Shown here: one piece after another, positions 1 through 7,932 of the stretch
How positions within the stretch are numbered: the stretch's first letter is position 1
How the letters are laid out: every line of letters begins with the position of its first letter
DNA from: Changchengzhania lutea
Lineage (GTDB): Bacteria; Bacteroidota; Bacteroidia; Flavobacteriales; Flavobacteriaceae
Assembly (NCBI RefSeq): GCF_006974145.1
Contig: NZ_CP039456.1
Coordinates: 2,138,001-2,202,000, forward strand
Direction: 5' to 3'
Length of the DNA: 64,000 bases
Made by a program: the position numbers and the translations under genes
Notes under the pieces: model-generated
Told to the model about the DNA's origin: nothing
Database searches by the model: none
What the model saw: the letters and a program-made list of their open reading frames with translations, nothing else

Positions 1-127
1 TGCCGAAGCTTTGCGTGTAAAAGGACTGCCTACGCTCATTATCTATAAAGATGGTGAAATGAAGTGGCGTCAAAGCGGTGAACAAGATGCAAATACACTT
101 ATTGGTATTATTCAGCAGTATGTTTAA
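1..127 (+). CDS. Thioredoxin-family protein, C-terminal end (partial)
   Basis: An open frame enters from the left edge (first full codon at base 2) and stops at 127, giving 41 residues. It contains GLPTLIIYKDGEMKW, the cis-proline loop, beta strand and Lys-Asp-Gly turn of the thioredoxin fold, followed by the C-terminal amphipathic helix. The active-site CxxC lies outside the window, so whether it is a canonical thioredoxin or a thioredoxin-like protein cannot be told. Its stop codon overlaps the stop of the convergent deacetylase gene by four bases, so the two share a tail-to-tail junction with no room for a separate terminator. Confidence 0.8.
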   Translation, partial: AEALRVKGLPTLIIYKDGEMKWRQSGEQDANTLIGIIQQYV

Positions 128-771
128 AGAGATAATTCTTTAAAAACATACCCTTTCTTAGAGTAATAGTCCAAAACCTTTGGTAAAGCATATTGCATAT
201 TCTTTGATGCTTTTATACTATCATGAAATACCACAACACTCCCTTTTGTAGCTTTTGATATAACATGATTAAGGCACGTTTCTGGTGTCACATTTTTATC
301 CCAGTCAAAAGATAACACATCCCACATGATAATCTTATAGCCCATTGCTATGAGTTTTTTACCTTGAATGGGTGTTATCTGTCCGTAAGGTGGTCGAAAT
401 AAATTTCTGTTATTTATTTTTTGATTATGGTGGTCAATAATAATCTGAGCATCAGAAACATTCTTTAGATAATCAGTGGTATTCGTTTTCCAACCTTTTA
501 TGTGATTGTGTGTATGATTGCCAACGGCATGACCATCATTCACTATGTTCTGAAAGATTTCAGGATACTTTTCAATGTTATTACCAATGCAAAAAAAAGT
601 AGCTTTTGCATGAAACTCTTTTAGAACATCCAAAGTCCAGTTGGTAATATTAGGCGTAGGGCCGTCATCAAAACTGAGATGGATAATTTTTTCATCCGTT
701 GTCATGTCCCAAGTATAGTTTGGGAACATGGTCTTTACTAATACCGGTGTTTTAATAGGTATTAAGCCCAT
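124..771 (-). CDS. Polysaccharide deacetylase (NodB-type, carbohydrate esterase family 4)
   Basis: This 215-residue protein is a minimal NodB domain, the metal-dependent fold that removes N- or O-acetyl groups from chitin, peptidoglycan or other polysaccharides. The family motifs are all visible: SFDDGP at residues 33-38 (catalytic and metal-binding Asp), HTHNH at 86-90 (the two metal His), RPPYG at 126-130 and a late FHDS holding the last catalytic His. No clear cleavable signal peptide is present, so a cytoplasmic or membrane-associated site is possible. It starts three bases after the stop of the DUF2723 gene, so the two are almost certainly co-transcribed, suggesting joint work on surface glycans. 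The substrate is unknown. Confidence 0.88.
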   Translation of the reverse strand: MGLIPIKTPVLVKTMFPNYTWDMTTDEKIIHLSFDDGPTPNITNWTLDVLKEFHAKATFFCIGNNIEKYPEIFQNIVNDGHAVGNHTHNHIKGWKTNTTDYLKNVSDAQIIIDHHNQKINNRNLFRPPYGQITPIQGKKLIAMGYKIIMWDVLSFDWDKNVTPETCLNHVISKATKGSVVVFHDSIKASKNMQYALPKVLDYYSKKGYVFKELSL

Positions 772-774
772 ACA

Positions 775-3700
775 TTAATTGGCTACATCTATACTATCTG
801 CCGTTGGAAGATCTTTTTCAATACGAGGTGTCTCTTGTTGTGGTTCATCACCATAAAAATGCTTGAACAGCTTTAGGTAATTATTAAAAATATCACCTTC
901 GCTTTTTGCGAATTCCTCTTCGTAATTAATTAGTACATCAACCAGTCCTTTGTAACGCTGTATATCGGTATAAATCTCCTCAAAAAAACGTTCTTGATTA
1001 TCGGTTTTTAAACTACTGTAATAACTTAAATTTTCTTGATATTTGGTAGCGACTTCCTTGAAAAGTTGCTGTGCTTTTTCTTTGGCTCCTACTTCGTAAT
1101 ACGCACTAATATAAGGTTCCAGTAAAGTGTAATAACCAAAATGTTCAACAGGCATATTGGTCATGGCTATGTCTGCAATTTCTTCAGCTTTGTCGAGCTT
1201 ATCTTCATTAATAAGTTGCTCGATTAAACGCGCTAAGTTACCTCGATAGGTGATGGAGTTTTTACGGGTTTCCACATCATGGTAGATGTCCGGATCGCCA
1301 CTATTTCCCCAATCCCATTTAACAACCTTACTGTACATTAAATCGCTGTCTACGCGACCCATATCAAAAGGGTTTGCTCTATCTACCGGCGTTTTAATAG
1401 GGACTAACTTATAGCACATCCCATCCAATTGTAGGTAGTCTTTCATCCATAAATAATCGTCATCGCCAAAGCTACCGCCAGTAAAATAAATGGGCCGTTT
1501 CCAATCGTTGTTGGCCACAATATCTAGCATAAGCAGCCTGTTTTTATAGAGTGCATTTTCTTTTATTCTGATGATTATATCATCGACTATTTGGTCTGTA
1601 TCTTCAGGCTTTACAATGCCATACTTTAAAGCATTTTCTTTATTTACAGGAATTCTCAAAAACTCCGTTGGCAAATAACTCATTTTTAGATCTTGGGGTC
1701 TAACTTGAGACAGATCAACTTTCTGTTGTTCTAAAATATATTTATATTTTGTTTTCGGATTATCGCTAGCAAGAAAATCAAGAAATTGTTTGACGTTTAA
1801 AGTGTCCTGAACGATGGCTTCCTTTATAATATAGTCATTGGTGCCATATTTATACAAATCATGGGTTAATTGAGAGGGTACAGGCTCACTTTCGTAAGCC
1901 TTACGTTTCATTTGGTCGATGTACCAATCCGTTTGAAATAAACTGGTATTCACCACACGAACATCTGTCCTGTAGCCTTCAATTTCTTGGGCGTACCATA
2001 AAGCAAACGTATCATTATCTCCAATGGAAAATAAAATGCCATTTTCATCGCAGGAATCTAAATATTTTTTAGCCATAGCTCTGGCCGTGTATTTATCAGA
2101 ACGATCATGATCGTCCCAATTGTTCGCTAAAAGAATGCCTGGAACTAAAATTAAACATACCAAAGTAATTATTGGGGCTGCCATTTTCTTTGGGAGTTGT
2201 TTTTTAAGCAAATCAAATAGGGCATACACACCAAAACCAATCCATAATGCAAATACATAAAATGAACCGACCACAGAGTAGTCACGTTCTCTTGGCTCAA
2301 ATGGTCTAACGTTGGTATAAAATTGAATGGCTAATCCTGTAAAAAGGAAAAATACGAGCATTACCCAGAATAACTTTCGGTCTTTGTTGAATAAGAAGAA
2401 GAATCCGAAAAGCCCAAGAATGAGTGGTAAAAAATAATAGGTGTTTCGTGCTTTATTATTTTCAACGTCTGATGGTAAATTGTCCTGCGAATAGCCCAAG
2501 TGCCATTCATCAATAGGTTTAATCCCACTGATCCAGTTTCCATGATTGTCGTATTTTCCTTGAAGATCGTCCTGCCTTCCAACAAAATTCCACATAAAAT
2601 AGCGCCAATACATATAGCCCAATTGGTACTCTAACATATAGGCAATATTGCTGGCTAAAGACGGTTTTTCAATATCGATATAATTTTTAAATTGCTTTAA
2701 AAAATTATTGTAATCTTCATAATCTATATTGCCTTGGGCCACATCATTTTTAAAATTAGTTACTGCTGTGCGCAACTCGTTTTGCATTTGGTAATCTGGC
2801 TTTAGTTTGAAATCTAAAAAACCAGAAAACATCATGTAGTTCTCGGCATGCTCTGCACTCCACATCCTCGGCAATACAGACGCGTGCTTAGAGTTGTAAT
2901 TTTGCTTCGCGTTTTTGTAGTCGTTTACTATAACATACTCGCTTTTTGTTTCGTCCTTTTCATACTTGGGTTTGTCATCCACATATGGATTATTGTCATC
3001 TAAATAGGCGTATTGGTCGGTAAACTGGGGGCCATAAAAAAGATGTGTTTCAGGGTACTGCTCTAGATTGTAATAGGCCAGGAGTTCTCGGGCACTTGAG
3101 GGATTATTTTCATTTATAACAACCTGGGCATTGGCACGAATAGGAAGCATAAGCCAAGAAGAAAACCCGATAATGATAAAAGATAAGCACAAGATTCCCG
3201 TATTAAGATGGATATACTGTTTTTTTCTAGTAAATTTTAAGGCGTAAAAAATAATAGAAACCAATAATAAACCTGCAATAATAGACCCTGAATTAAATGG
3301 AAGTCCTATGGTGTTAACAAAGAATATTTCGAAGGCACTGAAAATCTTGAGTATATTAGGTGCCAATAACTTAAAAACAAATAACAAAATGCCTATGGAA
3401 AGCACATTTGCAATGATGAAATTTTTGACCGTGACATCTTTATAATTTTTGAAATAGTAAATAAGTCCAATGGCAGGAATAGTCAATAATCCCATAAAAT
3501 GGACTCCAAATGACAATCCGATAACAAATGAAATTAAAATAAGCCAGCGGTCACCCCGAGGTTTGTCCATATCCTGTTCCCAGCGTAAGCCTAACCAAAA
3601 TAACACAGCCATGATTAATGTGGCCATAGCGTACACTTCGGTCTCTGCAGCATTAAACCAAAAAGAATCAGTAAATGCGAACGCTAAACTCCCTACTAAA

Positions 3701-4074
3701 CCGCTACCTAAAATAGCCAGTTTTTGCTGCTGTTTTAAACCGTCTTTGTTGGCTACTAGCTTTTTAAGTAAAAGCGTGATGGTCCAGAACATGAAGAGGA
3801 TAGTAAAGGCACTAGCTACAGCACTCATCATATTCATCATAAAACCAACCTGTGATGGTTCTAAGGCAAACATAGAGAAAAAGGCCCCCATCATTTGGAA
3901 AAGCGGTGCTCCTGGTGGATGGCCTACTTGTAGCTTTGCCGAGGTTAAAATATACTCTCCAGCGTCCCAAAAACTAACCGTAGGTTCCACTGTTAAGCCA
4001 AAGATTATAAAGGCTATTAAAAAACAAAACCATCCTAGAATGGTGTTCCATTTTTTAAAGTTTAAATGTGTCAT
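775..4074 (-). CDS. DUF2723 (TMEM260-like) GT-C glycosyltransferase, probable protein O-mannosyltransferase
   Basis: The 1,099-residue protein has an N-terminal half of about a dozen hydrophobic helices and a C-terminal soluble part (from about residue 660) with TPR-like helices near the end (about 960-1060). The first periplasmic loop carries WDAGEY (D37, E40) followed by GHPPGAP, the acidic signature of DUF2723 proteins. Human TMEM260 belongs to this family and is a protein O-mannosyltransferase, and Bacteroidota are known for general O-glycosylation of exported proteins. The inference is that this enzyme moves a lipid-linked sugar onto periplasmic proteins. It is first in a two-gene operon with the deacetylase. 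The donor and acceptor cannot be read from sequence. Confidence 0.85.
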   Translation of the reverse strand: MTHLNFKKWNTILGWFCFLIAFIIFGLTVEPTVSFWDAGEYILTSAKLQVGHPPGAPLFQMMGAFFSMFALEPSQVGFMMNMMSAVASAFTILFMFWTITLLLKKLVANKDGLKQQQKLAILGSGLVGSLAFAFTDSFWFNAAETEVYAMATLIMAVLFWLGLRWEQDMDKPRGDRWLILISFVIGLSFGVHFMGLLTIPAIGLIYYFKNYKDVTVKNFIIANVLSIGILLFVFKLLAPNILKIFSAFEIFFVNTIGLPFNSGSIIAGLLLVSIIFYALKFTRKKQYIHLNTGILCLSFIIIGFSSWLMLPIRANAQVVINENNPSSARELLAYYNLEQYPETHLFYGPQFTDQYAYLDDNNPYVDDKPKYEKDETKSEYVIVNDYKNAKQNYNSKHASVLPRMWSAEHAENYMMFSGFLDFKLKPDYQMQNELRTAVTNFKNDVAQGNIDYEDYNNFLKQFKNYIDIEKPSLASNIAYMLEYQLGYMYWRYFMWNFVGRQDDLQGKYDNHGNWISGIKPIDEWHLGYSQDNLPSDVENNKARNTYYFLPLILGLFGFFFLFNKDRKLFWVMLVFFLFTGLAIQFYTNVRPFEPRERDYSVVGSFYVFALWIGFGVYALFDLLKKQLPKKMAAPIITLVCLILVPGILLANNWDDHDRSDKYTARAMAKKYLDSCDENGILFSIGDNDTFALWYAQEIEGYRTDVRVVNTSLFQTDWYIDQMKRKAYESEPVPSQLTHDLYKYGTNDYIIKEAIVQDTLNVKQFLDFLASDNPKTKYKYILEQQKVDLSQVRPQDLKMSYLPTEFLRIPVNKENALKYGIVKPEDTDQIVDDIIIRIKENALYKNRLLMLDIVANNDWKRPIYFTGGSFGDDDYLWMKDYLQLDGMCYKLVPIKTPVDRANPFDMGRVDSDLMYSKVVKWDWGNSGDPDIYHDVETRKNSITYRGNLARLIEQLINEDKLDKAEEIADIAMTNMPVEHFGYYTLLEPYISAYYEVGAKEKAQQLFKEVATKYQENLSYYSSLKTDNQERFFEEIYTDIQRYKGLVDVLINYEEEFAKSEGDIFNNYLKLFKHFYGDEPQQETPRIEKDLPTADSIDVAN

Positions 4075-4178
4075 GTAAATTGCAGTTTGTTTGCTTTGGC
4101 GAATTTAATAATAAATATGTTATTGGTATGGATTTTAAGTAAACGTTAAGTCTTCCATATTATTTTTTAAAAAAATAC

Positions 4179-4208
4179 TTGTGCAAAGAAAATATTGTAT
4201 TAAATTTG
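4179..4208 (+). promoter_or_regulatory. Promoter of tRNA-Gln (Bacteroidota type)
   Basis: TTG at 4179-4181, a spacer of 19 bases, then TAAATTTG at 4201-4208. This matches the Bacteroidota housekeeping consensus (-33 TTTG, -7 TAnnTTTG) and lies 17 bases before the tRNA. Confidence 0.7.
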
Positions 4209-4225
4209 CATCCTCATTACAAGAA

Positions 4226-4298
4226 TGGCCCATGGTGTAACTGGCAACACGTTGGTTTTTGGTACCAAAGAGTCTAGGTTCGAGCCCTAGTGGGCCAA
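4226..4298 (+). tRNA. tRNA-Gln (anticodon TTG)
   Basis: A full cloverleaf can be folded. The acceptor stem is TGGCCCA (4226-4232) with TGGGCCA (4291-4297). The anticodon stem TTGGT/ACCAA encloses the loop TTTTGGT, with TTG as anticodon (reads CAA). The T-arm contains GGTTCGAGCCC. The discriminator is A4298 and CCA is not encoded. It has its own promoter and is followed by a terminator, so it is a single-gene unit. Confidence 0.95.
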
Positions 4299-4310
4299 CA
4301 AGTAATAACA

Positions 4311-4346
4311 AATCCTAATCAATTTTTGGTTAGGATTTTCTTTTTA
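4311..4346 (+). terminator. Rho-independent terminator of tRNA-Gln
   Basis: AATCCTAATCAA (4311-4322) pairs with TTGGTTAGGATT (4326-4337) through one G-T wobble, followed by a T-rich run to 4346. Confidence 0.75.
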
Positions 4347-4454
4347 TATCACTTAAGTATAAAAACCTATCTTCTTTTTTATCTTAATTAAGCAATGAAT
4401 TAAAGCAAAACGTTTTTAATTGATTTTTTTGATTAATTTTAAAAATAAAAATAC

Positions 4455-5189
4455 ATGGGCTTTAAATTAAATAGAAAAGCGATTAATGTTAGTGGACATC
4501 TGAAGAATTATGGCCTACTAATCTTAGTTTTTTTTGTTTTCGCTTGTTCTACTGAAAGGCTTGACAGTGTAAGCTGTGAAAATATTGATACATCGACATT
4601 AAATTTCAAAGAGACCTTATTTTTAGATTTAGCATTTAATCAGGAATTTGGTGGTGGTAGTGAGGAGCTTAGAAAATGGAACAACGATATTTCTATATAT
4701 ATTGTAGGCAATGCACCAACGGAAACGATGAATGAGATAAATGTTATTATATCCGAAATATCCGACTTAAATACGGATTTAAAAGTGCGTCTTGTTCAAG
4801 ATATGGATAATGCCAACTTGATTCTGTTTTTAGGATTAAAACCTGATTATATAGTAGATATTGAACCCAGTGCTTTGGGTTTAGCTGAAGATGCTCGTGG
4901 ATTTGCTAACATACTTTGGAATACTTCTTTTGAGATCGTGAAGGCTAGTATTTGTATTGACGTTATAAATAATCCAGATTTAAGCACTCAAAAGCATATT
5001 ATAAGAGAAGAGTTGGGACAGGCATTCGGACTAATAAATGACACTGTTTTGGATGATACAAGTATGTTTCATGAAACCATTGAAAATTCTAATTATAGTG
5101 AAACTGATTTGGAGTTTATGACTTTAATGCTCAGCAACAGTCTCGAACCAGGCATGTGCCAAAGTGAGGCTTTAAAATTTATAAATTAA
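4455..5189 (+). CDS. DUF2927-like secreted lipoprotein with a degenerate metalloprotease-like motif
   Basis: The 244-residue protein has a long lipoprotein signal ending in VFAC (C31), so it should be anchored to a membrane; the charged 20-residue stretch before the hydrophobic core hints that the true start may lie downstream. The central part (about 80-195) resembles DUF2927, a family with a minimal metzincin-like layout. It contains HIIREELGQAFGL at 181-193, the position of the zinc helix, but lacks an HExxH, so zinc chemistry is doubtful. Conserved Cys residues (41, 167, 235) could form disulfides. It stands alone between tRNA-Gln and the convergent stress-protein gene. The DUF2927 assignment is from motif memory and is moderate. 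Confidence 0.6.
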   Translation: MGFKLNRKAINVSGHLKNYGLLILVFFVFACSTERLDSVSCENIDTSTLNFKETLFLDLAFNQEFGGGSEELRKWNNDISIYIVGNAPTETMNEINVIISEISDLNTDLKVRLVQDMDNANLILFLGLKPDYIVDIEPSALGLAEDARGFANILWNTSFEIVKASICIDVINNPDLSTQKHIIREELGQAFGLINDTVLDDTSMFHETIENSNYSETDLEFMTLMLSNSLEPGMCQSEALKFIN

Positions 5190-5234
5190 TTGTTATTGCT
5201 TTAATCTAGATGAGTATACTATTTTAAACAGGTG

Positions 5235-6059
5235 TCAAATCTTAAAAGTCATCACAGGGCGTTTGGCATGATTTACTAAATCTTCACTCACACTACCGTT
5301 AAAAAAATGAGAAATGCCTTGTCTACCATGGGTGCTCATTGCAATTAAATCGGCGTTTATAGAAGCTGAAAAATGCATAATGCCCTTTTCAATAGTAGCA
5401 TCATTATAAATATGAACCTCATAGTCTAGAGCTTTTCGCATTGATATAAAATCTTGAATCCTCGTGTTTGCCTCTTCAGTAGATAAAAATTTAGTAGGCG
5501 TATTTACCATCAACAAATGCATTTTGGCTTTAAATAATTTAGCGAAATGCAATGCTTTTTCAAAAGGCTTCTTGCTTTCCTCTTTAAAGTCAGAAGCAAA
5601 TACAAAATCCTTAATTTGGAAGCTGTCATGCTTGTTTTTAATCACTAACACGGGGGTTTCAGAGGTGCGAACTACCTTTTCCGTGTTAGACCCAATAAGC
5701 ATTTCCCTTAGACCACTTACGCCATTAGACCCCATAACAACTAAATCAATATGTTGCTTTTTGCAAACTTGAAATACGCCTTTAAATATGTCATGAAATT
5801 CCACGTGCTCGTATACCTCAATACCGTTTAAATCACTTTTGGATCTTAATGTGTCAAACTTTTTACGAGCCAATTTCATAAAAAACACGGCTTCTGGTAA
5901 ATCGTTATATGTGCTTAAGGCATCCACTTTATGCAGTGGCAGTTCCAAAACATGTAAAAGGTGAAGTTCGCATTGGTTTTTTTTTGCCAATTGTACAGCG
6001 ACATCTAGGGCATTATCGGCCTGTAAGGAAAAGTCTGTGGGCACTAGTATTTTTTTCAT
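5235..6059 (-). CDS. Universal stress protein with two UspA domains
   Basis: The start is placed at 6059 (MKKILVPTDFS), the canonical first beta strand; the frame is open 18 codons further upstream to 6113, but that stretch is not family-like. The 274-residue product is two UspA domains in tandem (about 1-140 and 145-274). The first has the nucleotide-binding signature VVMGSNGVSG followed by GSNTEKVV; the second has STHGRQG followed by NGSVSEDLV. Both keep the G-x2-G...G-S pattern of ATP-binding members. Such proteins aid survival under stress or growth arrest in the cytoplasm. The gene is convergent with the DUF2927-like gene and divergent from the rimP operon. Confidence 0.88.
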   Translation of the reverse strand: MKKILVPTDFSLQADNALDVAVQLAKKNQCELHLLHVLELPLHKVDALSTYNDLPEAVFFMKLARKKFDTLRSKSDLNGIEVYEHVEFHDIFKGVFQVCKKQHIDLVVMGSNGVSGLREMLIGSNTEKVVRTSETPVLVIKNKHDSFQIKDFVFASDFKEESKKPFEKALHFAKLFKAKMHLLMVNTPTKFLSTEEANTRIQDFISMRKALDYEVHIYNDATIEKGIMHFSASINADLIAMSTHGRQGISHFFNGSVSEDLVNHAKRPVMTFKI

Positions 6060-6101
6060 GTATAGCCTATTTAGTATGCTTATAAATTTATAGATTAATA
6101 C

Positions 6102-6132
6102 TTTAAAAATCAATAAAAATAGTATATATTTG
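6102..6132 (+). promoter_or_regulatory. Promoter of the rimP-nusA-infB operon
   Basis: TTTA at 6102-6105, 19 bases, then TATATTTG at 6125-6132, in line with TTTG-N19-TAnnTTTG. Transcription would begin near 6138, just ahead of the leader hairpin. Confidence 0.65.
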
Positions 6133-6159
6133 CACCGTTGAAAGGCGAAACAAGAAAAT

Positions 6160-6186
6160 GAGGGGACGGGAAGTCCCCTCTTTTTA
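6160..6186 (+). promoter_or_regulatory. Leader hairpin with T-run before rimP (possible attenuator)
   Basis: GAGGGGAC (6160-6167) pairs perfectly with GTCCCCTC (6173-6180) across a five-base loop, directly followed by TTTTTATA. This is a strong intrinsic-terminator shape placed between the promoter and the rimP start, in the 5' leader of an operon encoding NusA, a factor that acts on such hairpins. Confidence 0.6.
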
Positions 6187-6195
6187 TACTAAAAA

Positions 6196-6657
6196 ATGTT
6201 CAAAACTACGGTCCAAAATTTATTAGACGCTGCTCTTGTTGAGCGGCCAGATTTATTTCTGATAGATTTTTCTATCCAAGCAGATAATAAAATTAAAGTC
6301 ATCATAGATGGCGATAACGGGGTATTGGTAGAAGATTGTATGTTTATAAGTCGAGCCATTGAGCACAATCTTGATAGGGAGGAAGAGGATTTCGCTTTAG
6401 AAGTGATGTCTGCTGGGGCAACAGCGCCCATAGTGCATAAAAGGCAGTATAAAAAAAACATAGGACGGTTGCTTGAAGTAAAAACGGCTTCGGATGTATT
6501 GGAGGGAACCATTACAGATGCAACGGATACTATGATTTCATTAGAATGGAAAGTTAGAGAACCAAAACCTATAGGTAAAGGTAAGGTGACTGTAAAAAAG
6601 CAAGTAAACATTGCTTATGAAGATATTGTAGAAGCAAAAGTTATGATTAAATTTTAA
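6196..6657 (+). CDS. rimP: Ribosome maturation factor RimP
   Basis: The 153-residue protein matches RimP in length and layout: an N-terminal alpha/beta domain (to about 80) with DGDNGVLVEDC and LEVMSAG, then a C-terminal Sm-like barrel with GRLLEVKT and FTVEW-like strands. It binds the free 30S subunit and helps its late maturation. It is the first gene of rimP-nusA-infB, the near-universal bacterial order, 13 bases before nusA. Confidence 0.93.
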   Translation: MFKTTVQNLLDAALVERPDLFLIDFSIQADNKIKVIIDGDNGVLVEDCMFISRAIEHNLDREEEDFALEVMSAGATAPIVHKRQYKKNIGRLLEVKTASDVLEGTITDATDTMISLEWKVREPKPIGKGKVTVKKQVNIAYEDIVEAKVMIKF

Positions 6658-6670
6658 TTCAATAAGAGTT

Positions 6671-7903
6671 ATGGAAAATGTAGCGTTAATTGAATCTTTT
6701 TCAGAATTCAAAGACGATAAGCTCATTGACAGAGTCACGTTAATGGCAATTTTAGAAGATGTATTTAGAAGTGCCTTAAAAAAGAAATATGGGGATGATG
6801 ATAATTTTGACATTATTGTTAATCCAGACAAAGGGGATTTAGAGATTTGGAGAAATAGAATTGTGGTTGCCGATGGTGAAGTTGAAGAACCAAACCAAGA
6901 AATATCGCTGACCGAAGCCCGTAAAATAGAACCAGATTTCGAAGTAGGCGAAGATGTATCAGAAGAAGTCAAACTTATCGATTTAGGAAGACGGGCCATT
7001 TTAGCGTTACGCCAAAATTTAATTTCTAAAATCCATGAGCATGATAACACAATAATCTATAAGCAATTTAAAGATTTAGTAGGCGAAATATATACAGCAG
7101 AAGTACACCATATTCGCCACAGAGCTGTTATTTTATTAGATGATGAAGGCAATGAAATAGTATTGCCAAAAGACAAACAGATCCCTTCAGATTTCTTTAG
7201 AAAAGGTGATAATGTAAGAGGTGTGATAGACAGCGTAGAGCTTAAAGGAGCAAAACCAACGATTGTCATGTCTAGAAGTTCCCCAGCATTTTTAGAGAAA
7301 TTATTTGAACAGGAAATACCAGAAGTTTTCGATGGGTTGATTACCATAAAAAAAGTGGTTAGAATACCAGGTGAAAAAGCCAAGGTAGCGGTTGATTCTT
7401 ATGACGATAGAATAGATCCAGTTGGAGCATGTGTAGGTATGAAAGGCTCAAGAATTCATGGTATTGTACGTGAATTGGGTAACGAAAATATTGACGTTAT
7501 TAATTACACCAATAACTTGCAGTTATTTATTACGAGATCATTAAGCCCTGCTAGAGTAACGTCTATAAAAATCAATGAAGAAACTAAACGTGCCGAGGTT
7601 ATTTTAAAACCAGAGGAAGTTAGTAAAGCAATTGGTAGAGGAGGTCACAACATCCGTTTGGCCGGTCAACTAACTGGTTATGAAATCGATGTATTTAGAG
7701 AAGGCGCAGAGGAAGATGTGGAATTAAGAGAATTCTCTGATGAAATTGAAGGTTGGATTATTGATGAGTTTAGCAAAGCTGGATTAGATACCGCTAAAAG
7801 TATTTTAGAGCAAGAGGTTGTCGATTTGGTTAAGAGAACAGATTTAGAAGAAGAAACAATTACAGACGTTATTCGAATTCTGAGAGAAGAATTTGAAGAA
7901 TAA
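6671..7903 (+). CDS. nusA: Transcription termination/antitermination factor NusA
   Basis: The 410-residue protein has the NusA order: N-terminal RNA-polymerase-binding domain (1-125), an S1 RNA-binding domain (about 130-200), KH1 with VGMKGSRIHGIVREL (about 255-270) and KH2 with IGRGGHNIRLAGQL (about 318-331). It stops soon after KH2 and lacks the long acidic repeats of enterobacterial NusA, as is usual in Bacteroidota. NusA sets pausing, intrinsic termination and rRNA antitermination. It lies between rimP and infB in one operon, 29 bases before infB. Confidence 0.96.
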   Translation: MENVALIESFSEFKDDKLIDRVTLMAILEDVFRSALKKKYGDDDNFDIIVNPDKGDLEIWRNRIVVADGEVEEPNQEISLTEARKIEPDFEVGEDVSEEVKLIDLGRRAILALRQNLISKIHEHDNTIIYKQFKDLVGEIYTAEVHHIRHRAVILLDDEGNEIVLPKDKQIPSDFFRKGDNVRGVIDSVELKGAKPTIVMSRSSPAFLEKLFEQEIPEVFDGLITIKKVVRIPGEKAKVAVDSYDDRIDPVGACVGMKGSRIHGIVRELGNENIDVINYTNNLQLFITRSLSPARVTSIKINEETKRAEVILKPEEVSKAIGRGGHNIRLAGQLTGYEIDVFREGAEEDVELREFSDEIEGWIIDEFSKAGLDTAKSILEQEVVDLVKRTDLEEETITDVIRILREEFEE

Positions 7904-7932
7904 CATATATTTGAGTATTTTAAAGGCGATTT

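Noticed and set aside
3470-4078. 202-codon open frame on the plus strand opposite the DUF2723 gene
   Set aside because: It is antisense to conserved transmembrane helices, has no recognisable domain, and such shadows are expected opposite hydrophobic coding sequence.
6541-7050. 169-codon minus-strand frame opposite rimP and nusA
   Set aside because: It crosses two conserved genes and is Ser-rich without a domain.
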